A stretch of DNA of 64,000 nucleotides from CBDCGJ01 sp965216645 (lineage in GTDB: Bacteria; Pseudomonadota; Alphaproteobacteria; GCA-2731375): assembly GCA_965216645.1 (NCBI GenBank), contig CBDCGJ010000008.1:25212-89211 (forward strand), given 5' to 3'. Below, one piece after another: positions 44,891 through 53,939 of this stretch. Made by a program: the position numbers and the translations under genes. The notes beneath the pieces are model-generated. The model made no database searches, was not told where the DNA came from, and worked only from the letters and a program-made list of their open reading frames with translations. Within the stretch, counting starts at the first letter, position 1. Every line of letters begins with the position of its first letter.

Positions 44891-46063
44891 ATGTTCAAGC
44901 TAAGTGAAGAATTGGAGCAGTTCCGCGATCATGTCCGTCGGTTTGCGGAAAAGGAATTCGCTCCGAATGCGGCAAGATGGGATGAAAATGAGGAGTTTCC
45001 GGAGGAGAACCGGAAATTATTGGCCGAAGAAGGCTATTTTGGTCTCTTAATACCTGAAGAATACGGCGGCCATGGCGCACCGGTCATGCAAAGCGTTCTG
45101 TTCGTCGAGGAAATCGGGCGGGTTTGTTTTAACACCGCGACGATCTGCCAAATCTACCTGCACGGACCCGCGCGCGCTATTACCATCCTTGGAAACGATG
45201 AACAAAAGAAACGCTGGCTACCTGGTGTTGTCAGTGGCCAGAACATGTTCGCGATCTCCATTAGTGAAGCTAATGCCGGCTCGGCGGTCACCGACCTTAA
45301 AACGAAGGCCGTTAAAGATGGCTCCGACTACATTATTAGCGGTTCGAAATGCTTCACGACATTGGGTGAGTTTGCCACCCATATTCTGGTTTTCGTTCGT
45401 TTCGGCAAAACCAGCGGTGCCCGCGGAATTGGCGCGATTGTTATTGATCGTGATACGCCCGGTCTTACATTTGGCAAGGCCGACAAAAAAATGGGCGGTC
45501 GCGGCGTGCCGGAATGCGATGTATTTTTTGATGATTGCCGGGTGCCGGAAGAAAATGTTCTGGTCATGGGGGAAGAGGATAATAGTCGAGGTTTCAAAAC
45601 CTTGATGGATGCCTTTGGCCCGGAACGCTGCGGCAATGCCGGGATTTGTGTCGGCATTGCGCAAGGGTCCTATGAGTTCGCCAAGGCCTACGCGGAAGAA
45701 CGGCATCAGTTTGGGCGCCCGTTGATGGAATTTCAAGGCATCCAGTGGAAGATTGCTGACATGGTAACCCAAATACATGCGGCCCGCATGATGGTCTATC
45801 GCGCGGCAACCAACGAGGTGAATGGATTTCCTGATCCGAAGGAAGTGGCGATGGCAAAGCTCTATGCCAACGAAATGGTGCAACGAGTCACCAGCGAGGC
45901 TCAACAGATATTGGGCCACTATGGTTATACCCGAGCTTTTCCGCTGGAAAGGATGTATCGCGACGGTCGCGGCTATGCCGTCGGCGGCGGGACCACGGAA
46001 ATTCTACGCAACACCATCGCGGCCATGGAATTCGGCCGCGGTTTCGACCAAAGGCGAAGTTAA
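44891..46063 (+). CDS. Acyl-CoA dehydrogenase lacking the C-terminal Glu
   Basis: 390 residues with normal FAD and substrate motifs (FAISISEANAGSAVTDL, EERHQFGRPLMEFQGIQWKIAD) but VGGGTTEILRN at the C-terminus, so Gly occupies the usual catalytic Glu position. The base must lie elsewhere or the enzyme may do another reaction. It follows the Rieske gene by 43 bp. Confidence 0.88.
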   Translation: MFKLSEELEQFRDHVRRFAEKEFAPNAARWDENEEFPEENRKLLAEEGYFGLLIPEEYGGHGAPVMQSVLFVEEIGRVCFNTATICQIYLHGPARAITILGNDEQKKRWLPGVVSGQNMFAISISEANAGSAVTDLKTKAVKDGSDYIISGSKCFTTLGEFATHILVFVRFGKTSGARGIGAIVIDRDTPGLTFGKADKKMGGRGVPECDVFFDDCRVPEENVLVMGEEDNSRGFKTLMDAFGPERCGNAGICVGIAQGSYEFAKAYAEERHQFGRPLMEFQGIQWKIADMVTQIHAARMMVYRAATNEVNGFPDPKEVAMAKLYANEMVQRVTSEAQQILGHYGYTRAFPLERMYRDGRGYAVGGGTTEILRNTIAAMEFGRGFDQRRS

Positions 46064-46113
46064 GGCTGCTGCGCATCATTGGGCAAGGTTCGAACGGTGG
46101 CGCTGCTTTGCGT

Positions 46114-46422
46114 TCAATCCTGCATCACCGCAACAAGTGGCGCGAGTGCTGCTTGCCAGGAAACTCGGCATTCCAGGTTTGCAATCCAATTGGCCACGGC
46201 CGGGGTCTCGGCCAGCGATATACCCGCCTGCCCGCGAAACATGAAAGTGCTGGCGATGGCGAAGTCGGCGATGCTTAGTTTTCTAGCAACCCTTTCATTG
46301 TCTGCCAAATTTTGTTCCAGGGCGCCAAGAAACTGCCGCACGTTTTTCATTTCGGATTCAATCACCGCTTCGTCCGACTGACCCATACCAAAAAGCTGCT
46401 TCATGAACTTTTCAAAAGACAC
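46114..46422 (-). pseudogene. Glutathione S-transferase C-terminal remnant
   Basis: 102 codons: the helical C-domain of a GST (VRQFLGALEQNLADN, KLSIADFAIAST, VANWIANLE) with no thioredoxin-like N-domain that would bind glutathione. Probably a truncated gene; it lies at a transcript convergence between the ACAD and the dioxygenase operon. Confidence 0.7.
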
Positions 46423-46503
46423 TTATTGCGTCGCCGGCCCAAGATGTACGGTTTGCCACCGCAATCAGCTGCTGGGTTAAGGGTACAATTTTCCCGTTAC
46501 TTT

Positions 46504-47319
46504 CTACCCGAATTGATAGGCCGACTGGACAGCTCCCAATACTGTATCCGTCAACATTTTTCGGCCAACGTCTTCGCCCGCGGCACCGGCCACAACATGC
46601 AGGGGCACCAAATGCTCCGCTCTTGGATGGGCCTCTCGGGCGCAAGGTGCTTGCCCCCAATTCGTAAGCTTTTGGTTCCGTTCAAGGTGGCTCGGTTCTG
46701 TGACCGCCGCCGTCAGCCATTTATCAAAGGTCTCAGCCTCGGCGTCGCTGCTACCACCACCTGATTGCATGTTGCTCATCAGCTGTTTCATATTGTGGTA
46801 GCTCATACCACTGCCGAGAATAAGCACCCCTTCATCGCGCAATGGCGCCAATGCCTCTCCGACCGCGATATGGCTGGCCGGATCGAAATTATTCCGCAAC
46901 GAAAGCTGGACAACCGGTATGTCGGCATCGGGAAAGGCCAGCTTGAGGGGAATGAAAACACCATGATCAAAACCGCGTTCAGAATTCAGATTGCATTCGA
47001 TGTCATTTGCCGACAGCAGATTTGTCACACGCAACGCCAGATCCGGCGAGCCGGGGGCGGGGTATTCAATTTCATATGTATGCTCGGGAAAGCCGTAATA
47101 GTCGTACAACAATGGTGGTGCCTGATTGCTCTGGACGGTGATCTTTGCTTCTTCCCAGTGGCCGGAGACGATGATGATTGCCGCTGGCCGCTGGCCTATA
47201 TCCAATGGCACCCGGCGCAGATAATCAGCCATGGCACTCCAGGTATCGGGCGGGTCCCAAGCCATGAAAAAACAGGGGCCGCCACCGTGAGGTATGAAAA
47301 GCGTCGGCATCCTGGTCAT
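46504..47319 (-). CDS. LigB-type extradiol dioxygenase (DODA/YgiD-like)
   Basis: 271 residues of the class III extradiol dioxygenase fold: PTLFIPHGGGPCFF with the first metal His, VSGHWEE with the second, and RGFDHGVFIPLKLAF with the catalytic His, plus HPRAEHLVPLHVVAGAAG. It would cleave a catechol-like ring or an analogue. The ATG at 47319 is preferred; alternatives are a TTG at 47337 and an ATG at 47310. It lies 54 bp downstream of the P450 gene on the same strand. Confidence 0.85.
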   Translation of the reverse strand: MTRMPTLFIPHGGGPCFFMAWDPPDTWSAMADYLRRVPLDIGQRPAAIIIVSGHWEEAKITVQSNQAPPLLYDYYGFPEHTYEIEYPAPGSPDLALRVTNLLSANDIECNLNSERGFDHGVFIPLKLAFPDADIPVVQLSLRNNFDPASHIAVGEALAPLRDEGVLILGSGMSYHNMKQLMSNMQSGGGSSDAEAETFDKWLTAAVTEPSHLERNQKLTNWGQAPCAREAHPRAEHLVPLHVVAGAAGEDVGRKMLTDTVLGAVQSAYQFG

Positions 47320-47373
47320 GTCGTAAAGAACCTTCAAAAGGCGGGCAAGAATCTGATAGCAAGGTTAGGACTG

Positions 47374-48588
47374 TCAAAAGCGCATTGGCAACGCACGAGG
47401 CCCGCGAACCTGACCGCCTGCCCAGGTTACCGCATCCGGATCCGACAATTCGAACTCCGGGATACGTTCAAACCAGACCCTGAGCGCGGCATCCATTTCC
47501 ATTCTGGCCAAATTTGAACCAGCGCAACGGTGGGAACCAATGCCAAAGGCAATATGGCGGTTCTTGGCCCGGTCGAGAATGACCTTGTCCGCGTCTTCAA
47601 AAATACTTGGATCCCGGTTTGCGGCGGGGAAATTCAGCAATACCTTGTCGCCGGGCTTGAAGGTGACATCGCCAGTCTGCACCTCTTCTGTCACTTCCCT
47701 CGCCATCATAACCGGTGAGTAAAAGCGCAACATCTCTTCAATGGCGCTGGGAAACAGCTCAGGCGTTGTGGCCAACCGTCGCCGGTCTTTCGGATGAGTT
47801 GCAAAATGCCACAGTGCAGACCCGATAGAACTCCAGGTGGTATCAATGCCGGCAACTAATAACAAATTGCACATTCCGATTACCGTCTTTTTCGAAATCG
47901 GCTCACCGTCAATTTCCTGTTCCAACAGTTTGGATATGAGATCGTTCGCTGGTTTAAACTGCCGGAGTTCGACGAGCTCACCGAAAAACTGACGAATGAT
48001 ACGCCGATTTTCGTTTCTCTTCTGAACATCGGTCGAGCCTTCTTCAAGCAGGCCTCTAACCCAACCTACAAATTCGTCTGTTCGGTCCTCGTCAACACCA
48101 ATGACATGAGCAATGGTTTTCGCAGGAATATGCACCGCATATTCCAAAGCCGCATCGCAAGAACCTTTGTCGATAAAACCGTCAATCAGTTCATGGCACA
48201 GGCTTTCCGCATACGCCCGATAGGGTTCCACGGCTTTCGCGGTGAACAATGGCAAAATCATCCGGCGCTGGGGAATGTGATCCGGTGGGTCAGACGTGAT
48301 CGGAGGTGCAGAATTACCATATTCCGCCAACACCGGATCGAATTCCTCCTCTTCGCGCGGCGTGCTGACTACCAACGGATTACGCGAGGAGAGTTCCGGG
48401 ACCATACGTACGAAAGCTTGCATGTCTTCATAGCGTGTTGGCATCCAGGAACCGCCCCAACGTTCCGTATGGGCAATCGGACATCGTTCTCTCAGATCGT
48501 CCCAAATTGGTGCCGGGTCCTTGACATAACCTTCATCGAACAGATCGAAATCGGTCGCCCAATCATCTACTGGAGGTGTCTGTGTCAT
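47374..48588 (-). CDS. Cytochrome P450 (bacterial class I type)
   Basis: 404 residues. The I-helix oxygen-binding AGIDTT, the K-helix EEMLR and the heme loop FGIGSHRCAGSNLAR with Cys355 as thiolate ligand are all present. Soluble, without a membrane anchor; it needs a ferredoxin and reductase, which are not found here. It probably hydroxylates the hydrocarbon skeleton early in the pathway. It is divergent from the AliB-like ACAD across operator site C. Confidence 0.92.
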   Translation of the reverse strand: MTQTPPVDDWATDFDLFDEGYVKDPAPIWDDLRERCPIAHTERWGGSWMPTRYEDMQAFVRMVPELSSRNPLVVSTPREEEEFDPVLAEYGNSAPPITSDPPDHIPQRRMILPLFTAKAVEPYRAYAESLCHELIDGFIDKGSCDAALEYAVHIPAKTIAHVIGVDEDRTDEFVGWVRGLLEEGSTDVQKRNENRRIIRQFFGELVELRQFKPANDLISKLLEQEIDGEPISKKTVIGMCNLLLVAGIDTTWSSIGSALWHFATHPKDRRRLATTPELFPSAIEEMLRFYSPVMMAREVTEEVQTGDVTFKPGDKVLLNFPAANRDPSIFEDADKVILDRAKNRHIAFGIGSHRCAGSNLARMEMDAALRVWFERIPEFELSDPDAVTWAGGQVRGPRALPMRF

Positions 48589-48650
48589 CAGTTAATTTCC
48601 CTTCAAAAAACCGATAAATAGATCACGATTGCCAAGATAGCTCTTTAAAG

Positions 48651-48671
48651 TCAAACTAACATACGTTAGAA
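48651..48671. promoter_or_regulatory. Shared 21-nt operator, site C
   Basis: Third copy of the element, with core CTAACATACGTTAG and the same flanks TCAAA and AAA. It lies between the divergent P450 (start 48588) and AliB-like (start 48718) genes. Confidence 0.7.
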
Positions 48672-48717
48672 AAAACAGCAATATTGCAATTATAGGTGCA
48701 TTTCTGGAGAAATTTTC

Positions 48718-49890
48718 ATGTCCATCCAATTAACGGACGTTCAATTGGCTTATTGTGATACGGCGGAGCGTTTCGCCCGTGAAAAGCTTGCCCCCGGTTA
48801 TCGAGCTCGAGCAACCGGCCACACGCTTGACAAAGACTTGATACGAGAAATGGGATCATTGGGTCTCATCGGTGTGGATCTTGGCACAGAATTCGGCGGA
48901 TTGGGAGAGAGCTCCGTGACAGTGGGACTTGTCATGGAGAAGATCGCCTACGCTGACTTTAATGTCAGTTACATACAGCTTCTAGCCTCCCTGATGGGTG
49001 GCATGGTGGCGAAATACGCATCGCCGGATATCGCCAGGGAATGGGTCCCAAAAGTCATTTTAGGGGAAAAGGTGATTGCTCTCGGTCTTACCGAACCCAA
49101 AGGTGGTTCGGATGCCGCCAGCCTTCAACTTCGAGCCGAGAAGTCAAAGAATGGCTGGCGTTTGAACGGCGAAAAGACGTCCATAAGTTTTGCTGATCAG
49201 GCCGACGCCGCTGTGATTTTCGCCCGCACGGGGGATCCGGCGGGCAAGGCCCGGGGCGTCAGCACCTTTTTTGTCGACCTAAATGAGAAGGGCATCTCGC
49301 GCACCCATTTCGACGACATCGGCACCAAGCCGGTTGGCCGCGGATCGCTCTTCTTTGACGATGTATTCCTACCTGCGGAAAATATGATGGCCGAACAGGA
49401 TCGGGCGTTCGGCACGATTATGGCCGGCTTCGACTACAGCCGCGCTTTGATCGGGCTGGAATGCATTGGACCGGCCCAGGCCTCGGTCGACGAAACCTGG
49501 GCCTATGTGAGTGAACGGGAAGCGTTTGACACCCCCCTGGCACAATATCAAGGCGTGAGCTTTCCACTGGCGGAAGCCGAAACACAGCTCACCATGATGC
49601 GCCAGCTTTGTTACAATACGCTGGCAATGCGCGATAACGCACAACCGCATACCGCGGAAGCTGCAATGTGCAAATGGTATGTTCCCAAGGTCTCTTGCGA
49701 AATACTCCATCAATGCCTGCTGCTGCACGGGCATTATGGTTATACCACGGATCTACCCCATCATCAGCGCTATTGCGATGTCCTTGGCCTGCAAATTGGC
49801 GACGGCACGGCGCAAATCCAAAAGCTCGTAATCGCCCGGGAGAAAGCCGGCCGAATTGTCCTTCAATATGACAAAACAAACACAAAATGA
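48718..49890 (+). CDS. AliB-like cyclohexanecarboxyl-CoA dehydrogenase
   Basis: 390-residue ACAD with ALGLTEPKGGSDAASL and, near the C-terminus, IGDGTAQIQKLVIAREK, so Asp stands where short-chain ACADs have Glu. Its order with BadK- and BadI-like genes and its N-terminal pattern point to a cyclohexanecarboxyl-CoA dehydrogenase (AliB) or a relative acting on a substituted ring. It heads a rightward operon directly after operator site C. The substrate is inferred from context. Confidence 0.72.
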   Translation: MSIQLTDVQLAYCDTAERFAREKLAPGYRARATGHTLDKDLIREMGSLGLIGVDLGTEFGGLGESSVTVGLVMEKIAYADFNVSYIQLLASLMGGMVAKYASPDIAREWVPKVILGEKVIALGLTEPKGGSDAASLQLRAEKSKNGWRLNGEKTSISFADQADAAVIFARTGDPAGKARGVSTFFVDLNEKGISRTHFDDIGTKPVGRGSLFFDDVFLPAENMMAEQDRAFGTIMAGFDYSRALIGLECIGPAQASVDETWAYVSEREAFDTPLAQYQGVSFPLAEAETQLTMMRQLCYNTLAMRDNAQPHTAEAAMCKWYVPKVSCEILHQCLLLHGHYGYTTDLPHHQRYCDVLGLQIGDGTAQIQKLVIAREKAGRIVLQYDKTNTK

Positions 49891-49899
49891 GGTTAAATC

Positions 49900-50676
49900 A
49901 TGACGGACTTCGTCGCACATTCAATATTAGATCACGTCGGAATTATTGAACTGACACGACCGGAGAAGTTCAACTGTCTATCGACGGCAACAATTCGTGG
50001 CATAGACTTGGCACGCGCGGAATTCGAAGCCAACCGGGAGGTCCGCGCCATCCTAATTCGATCCCAGGGAAAATATTTCAGTACCGGGGCGGACCTTGAG
50101 GAAGTAAAAGGCATTCAGAACTCTGGCGAAAAGCTGGATGATTTTGTTGGCTATGGCCAAAACGTGCTACTTCGCCTGGAAGCCAGTCCCCTGCCAGTTG
50201 TCGTGGCTGTGCAGGGCCTTTGCCTTGCCGGCGGGATTGAGTTGATGTTAACGGCCGATATTTGCTTTGCGGCGGAGACGGCTCGGTTTGGCGACCAACA
50301 TGCGCAATTTGGACTGATCCCGGGTTGGGGCGGCAGTCAGCGATTGACCCGTATTCTCGGCTTGCGCCGAGCCCTGGATTTATTCTTCAGCGCGCGATGG
50401 ATGCAGGCGGGTGAAGCGGAAGCGGTGGGTCTTGTAAATAAGGTTGTGCCGGACGACCGTTTGCACGAGGAGGCAATGGAATATTGCAGGGACCTCTCGG
50501 CGCGCAGCCGAATTGGTCTCGCTGAAATGAAGCGACTTGCCCGTGAAGGTCTGGAACTTCCTCTCGCTGCCGCTATGCGGCTTGAGCGCGATGCTGTGGT
50601 TCGTCATATCCAAAGTACTGATGCTGCTGAAGGTCTATCCGCGTTCGAATCCCAGCGCACTCCAGAATTCGTTTAA
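49900..50676 (+). CDS. BadK-like cyclohexene-carboxyl-CoA hydratase
   Basis: A 258-residue crotonase: LTRPEKFNCLS, GKYFSTGADLEEV (oxyanion loop), GLCLAGGIELMLTADICFAAE with the first Glu, and GLIPGWGGSQRLTRILG. It follows the AliB-like gene by 9 bp and precedes the BadI-like gene, so hydration of a cyclohex-1-ene-1-carboxyl-CoA is the expected role. Assignment to BadK rather than a generic hydratase rests on context. Confidence 0.75.
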   Translation: MTDFVAHSILDHVGIIELTRPEKFNCLSTATIRGIDLARAEFEANREVRAILIRSQGKYFSTGADLEEVKGIQNSGEKLDDFVGYGQNVLLRLEASPLPVVVAVQGLCLAGGIELMLTADICFAAETARFGDQHAQFGLIPGWGGSQRLTRILGLRRALDLFFSARWMQAGEAEAVGLVNKVVPDDRLHEEAMEYCRDLSARSRIGLAEMKRLAREGLELPLAAAMRLERDAVVRHIQSTDAAEGLSAFESQRTPEFV

Positions 50677-50806
50677 CAAACCTCGGAACATTAAGACGCT
50701 ATGATTTCTGATCCAATACTAGGGATTTTTCACCTGTTATTAGAACTTCGAATACCGAACACACGAACCAGTTTTTTGAGTTAGCGATATAAGGAAAACG
50801 GCTATC

Positions 50807-51592
50807 ATGGAATATCAAGATATCATTTATGAAGAGCGCGATCATGTTGCTCACATCACTATTAACCGTCCGGAGGTCTATAATGCTTTTCGCTACCGGA
50901 CTGTCGAAGAATTGATTAATTCGTTTCAGCGTGCTGGCTGGAATGCTGACATCGGTGTTGTCGTACTTGGCGGCGCAGGAACAAAAGCTTTTTGCACTGG
51001 TGGCGACCAGTCTGACAAGGATGGCGGTTATGAAGGTGCCCGCGGAACTGTTGGTATGCCTGTTGAGGAACTGCACGCCACTATGCGAGATATCCCGAAG
51101 CCTGTTATTGCAAAAGTTCGTGGTTATGCGATCGGCGGCGGCAACGTCCTTGCGACTATTTCAGATTTGACGATTGCGTCTGACACAGCAATTTTTGGTC
51201 AAGTTGGTCCGAAAATGGGTTCGGTTGATCCGGGCTTTGGTACGGCTTACCTGTCGCGTGTTGTGGGTGAAAAGAAAGCACGGGAAATCTGGTATATGTG
51301 CAAGCGTTATAGCGCACAGGAAGCACTGGAAATGGGCCTGTGTAATGCGGTTGTACCGGATGATGAGTTGGAAACGGAAGTCGATGCATGGTGCGCTGAA
51401 TTGGTTAAGCGTTCGCCAACCGCGATTGCCTTAGCCAAGCGCTCTTTCAACGCAGACAGCGAGAATATTCGCGGAATTGGTCAGCTCGCCTTTGAAGCCG
51501 TCAAGATGTACTACAACACGGATGAGTCAAAAGAAGGGGTAGATGCCTTGAATTCGAAGCGCGAACCCGATTTCCGAAAATACGTGAAGTAG
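50807..51592 (+). CDS. badI: BadI-like 2-ketocyclohexanecarboxyl-CoA hydrolase
   Basis: A 261-residue crotonase strongly resembling BadI: FCTGGDQSDKDGGYEGARG, GYAIGGGNVLATISDLTIAS, FGQVGPKMGSVDPGFGTAYL and KKAREIWYMCKRYSAQEA, ending FRKYVK. BadI opens the ring of 2-ketocyclohexanecarboxyl-CoA to pimelyl-CoA, so this gene is the clearest pointer to alicyclic ring cleavage. It follows the BadK-like gene after 130 bp without the usual tight spacing. Confidence 0.85.
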   Translation: MEYQDIIYEERDHVAHITINRPEVYNAFRYRTVEELINSFQRAGWNADIGVVVLGGAGTKAFCTGGDQSDKDGGYEGARGTVGMPVEELHATMRDIPKPVIAKVRGYAIGGGNVLATISDLTIASDTAIFGQVGPKMGSVDPGFGTAYLSRVVGEKKAREIWYMCKRYSAQEALEMGLCNAVVPDDELETEVDAWCAELVKRSPTAIALAKRSFNADSENIRGIGQLAFEAVKMYYNTDESKEGVDALNSKREPDFRKYVK

Positions 51593-51613
51593 AGTACATG
51601 GAGGTTACAGGCT

Positions 51614-51784
51614 GTAGATTTTGCACTGACAAATGACCAGATTGCCTTTCGCGATACAGCACGACGGTTTGCTGAGGATCGGCTGATGCCGAGGTACATG
51701 GCTCGCGAAGAAGAGGGATGCATCGAAAAGGAAGTTATCGCCGGCGAAATGGTAGGGCGTCTCGCCTCGCCTCGTGGCATATAG
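51614..51784 (+). pseudogene. Truncated AliB-like acyl-CoA dehydrogenase start
   Basis: About 56 codons (VDFALTNDQIAFRDTARRF, then AEDRLMPRYMAREEEG) matching the N-terminus of an AliB-type ACAD, then TAG at 51782-51784. It lacks FAD- and substrate-binding domains. It directly follows the BadI-like gene, suggesting a lost second AliB copy. The next 220 bp up to 52010 hold no recognisable gene. Confidence 0.65.
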
Positions 51785-52010
51785 GCATTAATTTTGAGAT
51801 ACCCTGATGGCTGGTCCAGTTCTGCAGTGCTTAATGGGGAAGTTCTTGACGAGATCGTCCTACGGACTTTCAGTCGGCCTGATGTCCGAGGTGCCAGTGC
51901 CTCAATTAGTCGTGCTGCATTCGAAACACAGGGTATTGCGGCTATCGAGTGACATGTCTATGCGCATAAAACCGCTCCGGGTTTGGAGTTGTTAGGAGTT
52001 AAATAATTTG

Positions 52011-52880
52011 ATGAAAAATGAAAGACGTTCCAACAATCTGAAGTTCGGGTTTTCCGACAAAGAGTTGACGGAGATTCCGATCAGTTTCCGTCCCGACCTG
52101 TTTGTTGGCAAACGCGCCCTGGTCTCCGGCGCTGGCAGTGGTTTCGGCAAGGCCATTGCGATGCTGTTCGCTCGGCTCGGAGCGGACTTGGTGATTTGCG
52201 GCCGCAATGAAGAAAAACTAAAAACAGCGGCCGCGTTGTTCGAGAATCAGGGCGTCAAAGTTGACCCTTATGTCATGACAATTCGTGATCCAGATAAAGT
52301 CGAATCGATGATGGAAGATGTTTTCCGGAATGGTTCATTGGATGTCCTGGTCAACAATGCCGGCGGCCAGTTTGCGCAGCCGGCAATGGACATTCCTGTT
52401 AAGGGTTGGAATGCGGTAATTGACACCAATTTAAATGGGACCTGGTACATGATGCAGGCCGCCGCGAAGCACTGGCGTGACAGTGAACAGCCCGGAAATA
52501 TCATTAATATCGTGGCCGATATCTGGCGCGGCAACTGGGATATGGTGCATACATGTGCTTCCCGCGCCGGAGTCATTTATGCTTCTAAGACGGTTGCCGT
52601 CGAATGGGCACAATATGGCATTCGTACTAATTGTGTTGCGCCCGGGTGTTGTGAATCCGATGGTTTCAATAATTATTCCCAAGACGTGGTTCAGGCTTAT
52701 GAATTGTCCAACCCGCTTTTGCATTCAGGCGATGTTCTGGATATCGCCGAAGCGGTAATTTATCTAGCCGCACCGGCCGGTAAGTTTATAAACGGCGAAG
52801 TGATCACAATCGACGGCGGCCAACAGTTGTGGGGCGACGTTTGGCCCTATGAAAAGCCGGAATGGACGAAAGTTTATTAA
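52011..52880 (+). CDS. Short-chain dehydrogenase/reductase
   Basis: A 289-residue SDR with an N-terminal extension of about 35 residues before GAGSGFGKAIA (cofactor loop), NNAGG, and the catalytic Tyr-Lys in VIYASKTVAVEW, ending GKFINGEVITIDGGQQ. It resembles 2,4-dienoyl-CoA reductase-type or peroxisomal-like SDRs; the exact substrate is unknown. AGGAG precedes the ATG. It is followed after 53 bp by a luciferase-like gene. Confidence 0.85.
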   Translation: MKNERRSNNLKFGFSDKELTEIPISFRPDLFVGKRALVSGAGSGFGKAIAMLFARLGADLVICGRNEEKLKTAAALFENQGVKVDPYVMTIRDPDKVESMMEDVFRNGSLDVLVNNAGGQFAQPAMDIPVKGWNAVIDTNLNGTWYMMQAAAKHWRDSEQPGNIINIVADIWRGNWDMVHTCASRAGVIYASKTVAVEWAQYGIRTNCVAPGCCESDGFNNYSQDVVQAYELSNPLLHSGDVLDIAEAVIYLAAPAGKFINGEVITIDGGQQLWGDVWPYEKPEWTKVY

Positions 52881-52933
52881 AACCGTTCGCCGCGAATTTG
52901 AGATTACCATCACGGAATTGAAGGAAAATTACA

Positions 52934-53917
52934 ATGTCACTTCCTCTGCAGGAGCGGCTTCACGTAGGGATTCAGACGATACAACGGCGCACCGAACCCG
53001 CTACAGGACCCTACCGACCGACATTGGACAAAGGCCGCGCTTTGGTCGAGTTGGTTGATCGATTGGGCTATGATTCCCTATGGGTGGGTGATCATCTTTC
53101 CTTTGCCATTCCCTTTCTAGATCCTTTGATTCAACTGGCCCAGGCGTCCGTCATCAGCCCGCGCCTGATGCTTGGCACGGGTGTTTACTTGTTACCGCTG
53201 CGCCATCCAGGGCCGGTGGCGAAGCAAATTGCCACCCTCGACTTGCTTTGCGGAGGACGTTTCATCTTTGGCGTCGGTGTTGGCGGAGAATTCGAGACCG
53301 ATTTCCAGGTAGCGGGCGTGCCTCGCAAAGAACGTGGTGCGAGGCTTAGCGAAGCGATTGAGGTGCTGCGTAAATTATGGAGTGGTGAAACTGTCGCCCA
53401 TGATGGTCCACATTACCCCTTTAGCGAACTAGAAATGTTGCCGACCCCGCTGCAGGAAAAGGGTCCGCCTGTCTGGTGTGGCGGACGTTCACCTGCCGCA
53501 CTCCGGCGCGCCGGGCAGTTGGCCGATGGTTATATCTCTTACGTAGTTAGCCCGGACATGTACCGGGATTCTTTGGAGAAGATTACCATTGCGGCAGATA
53601 AAGCGGAGCGCCAATTAGATAGTTTCGGAACCGGTCATCTGTTGTTTACCCGTATCGAGGACAGTTACGAGACCGCACTGGACCTGGCCAGCGAGACTTT
53701 AAGCGTGCGTTACGCAATGGATTTTCGCAAGGCGGCAAAACGCTATTGTGCGTTGGGCCGGCCAACAGATGTGGCCGCCCGGCTACAGGAATTTTTTGAC
53801 GCCGGCGTTCGCCACGTGGTGATGGACTTTCTTGGACCATACGAAGAACGTGATCAGCAGATCGAGCGTTTTGCCACGGAAGTAATGCCACTGATCAGAA
53901 CCATGACAGGGCGCTAA
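52934..53917 (+). CDS. Luciferase-like (LLM) flavin/F420 oxidoreductase
   Basis: 327 residues: ELVDRLGYDSLWVGDHLSF, GTGVYLLPLRHPGPVAKQIATLD and GGRFIFGVGVGGE mark the LLM barrel. It is from a different branch than the gene at 34773. Role unknown; in catabolic clusters such enzymes reduce double bonds or oxidise alcohols, or act as monooxygenases. Confidence 0.82.
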   Translation: MSLPLQERLHVGIQTIQRRTEPATGPYRPTLDKGRALVELVDRLGYDSLWVGDHLSFAIPFLDPLIQLAQASVISPRLMLGTGVYLLPLRHPGPVAKQIATLDLLCGGRFIFGVGVGGEFETDFQVAGVPRKERGARLSEAIEVLRKLWSGETVAHDGPHYPFSELEMLPTPLQEKGPPVWCGGRSPAALRRAGQLADGYISYVVSPDMYRDSLEKITIAADKAERQLDSFGTGHLLFTRIEDSYETALDLASETLSVRYAMDFRKAAKRYCALGRPTDVAARLQEFFDAGVRHVVMDFLGPYEERDQQIERFATEVMPLIRTMTGR

Positions 53918-53939
53918 TGCGTTATAGAGTACATTAGTT

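Noticed and set aside
51785..52007. Short frames between the AliB-like remnant and the SDR gene
   Set aside because: No recognisable family and no ribosome site.
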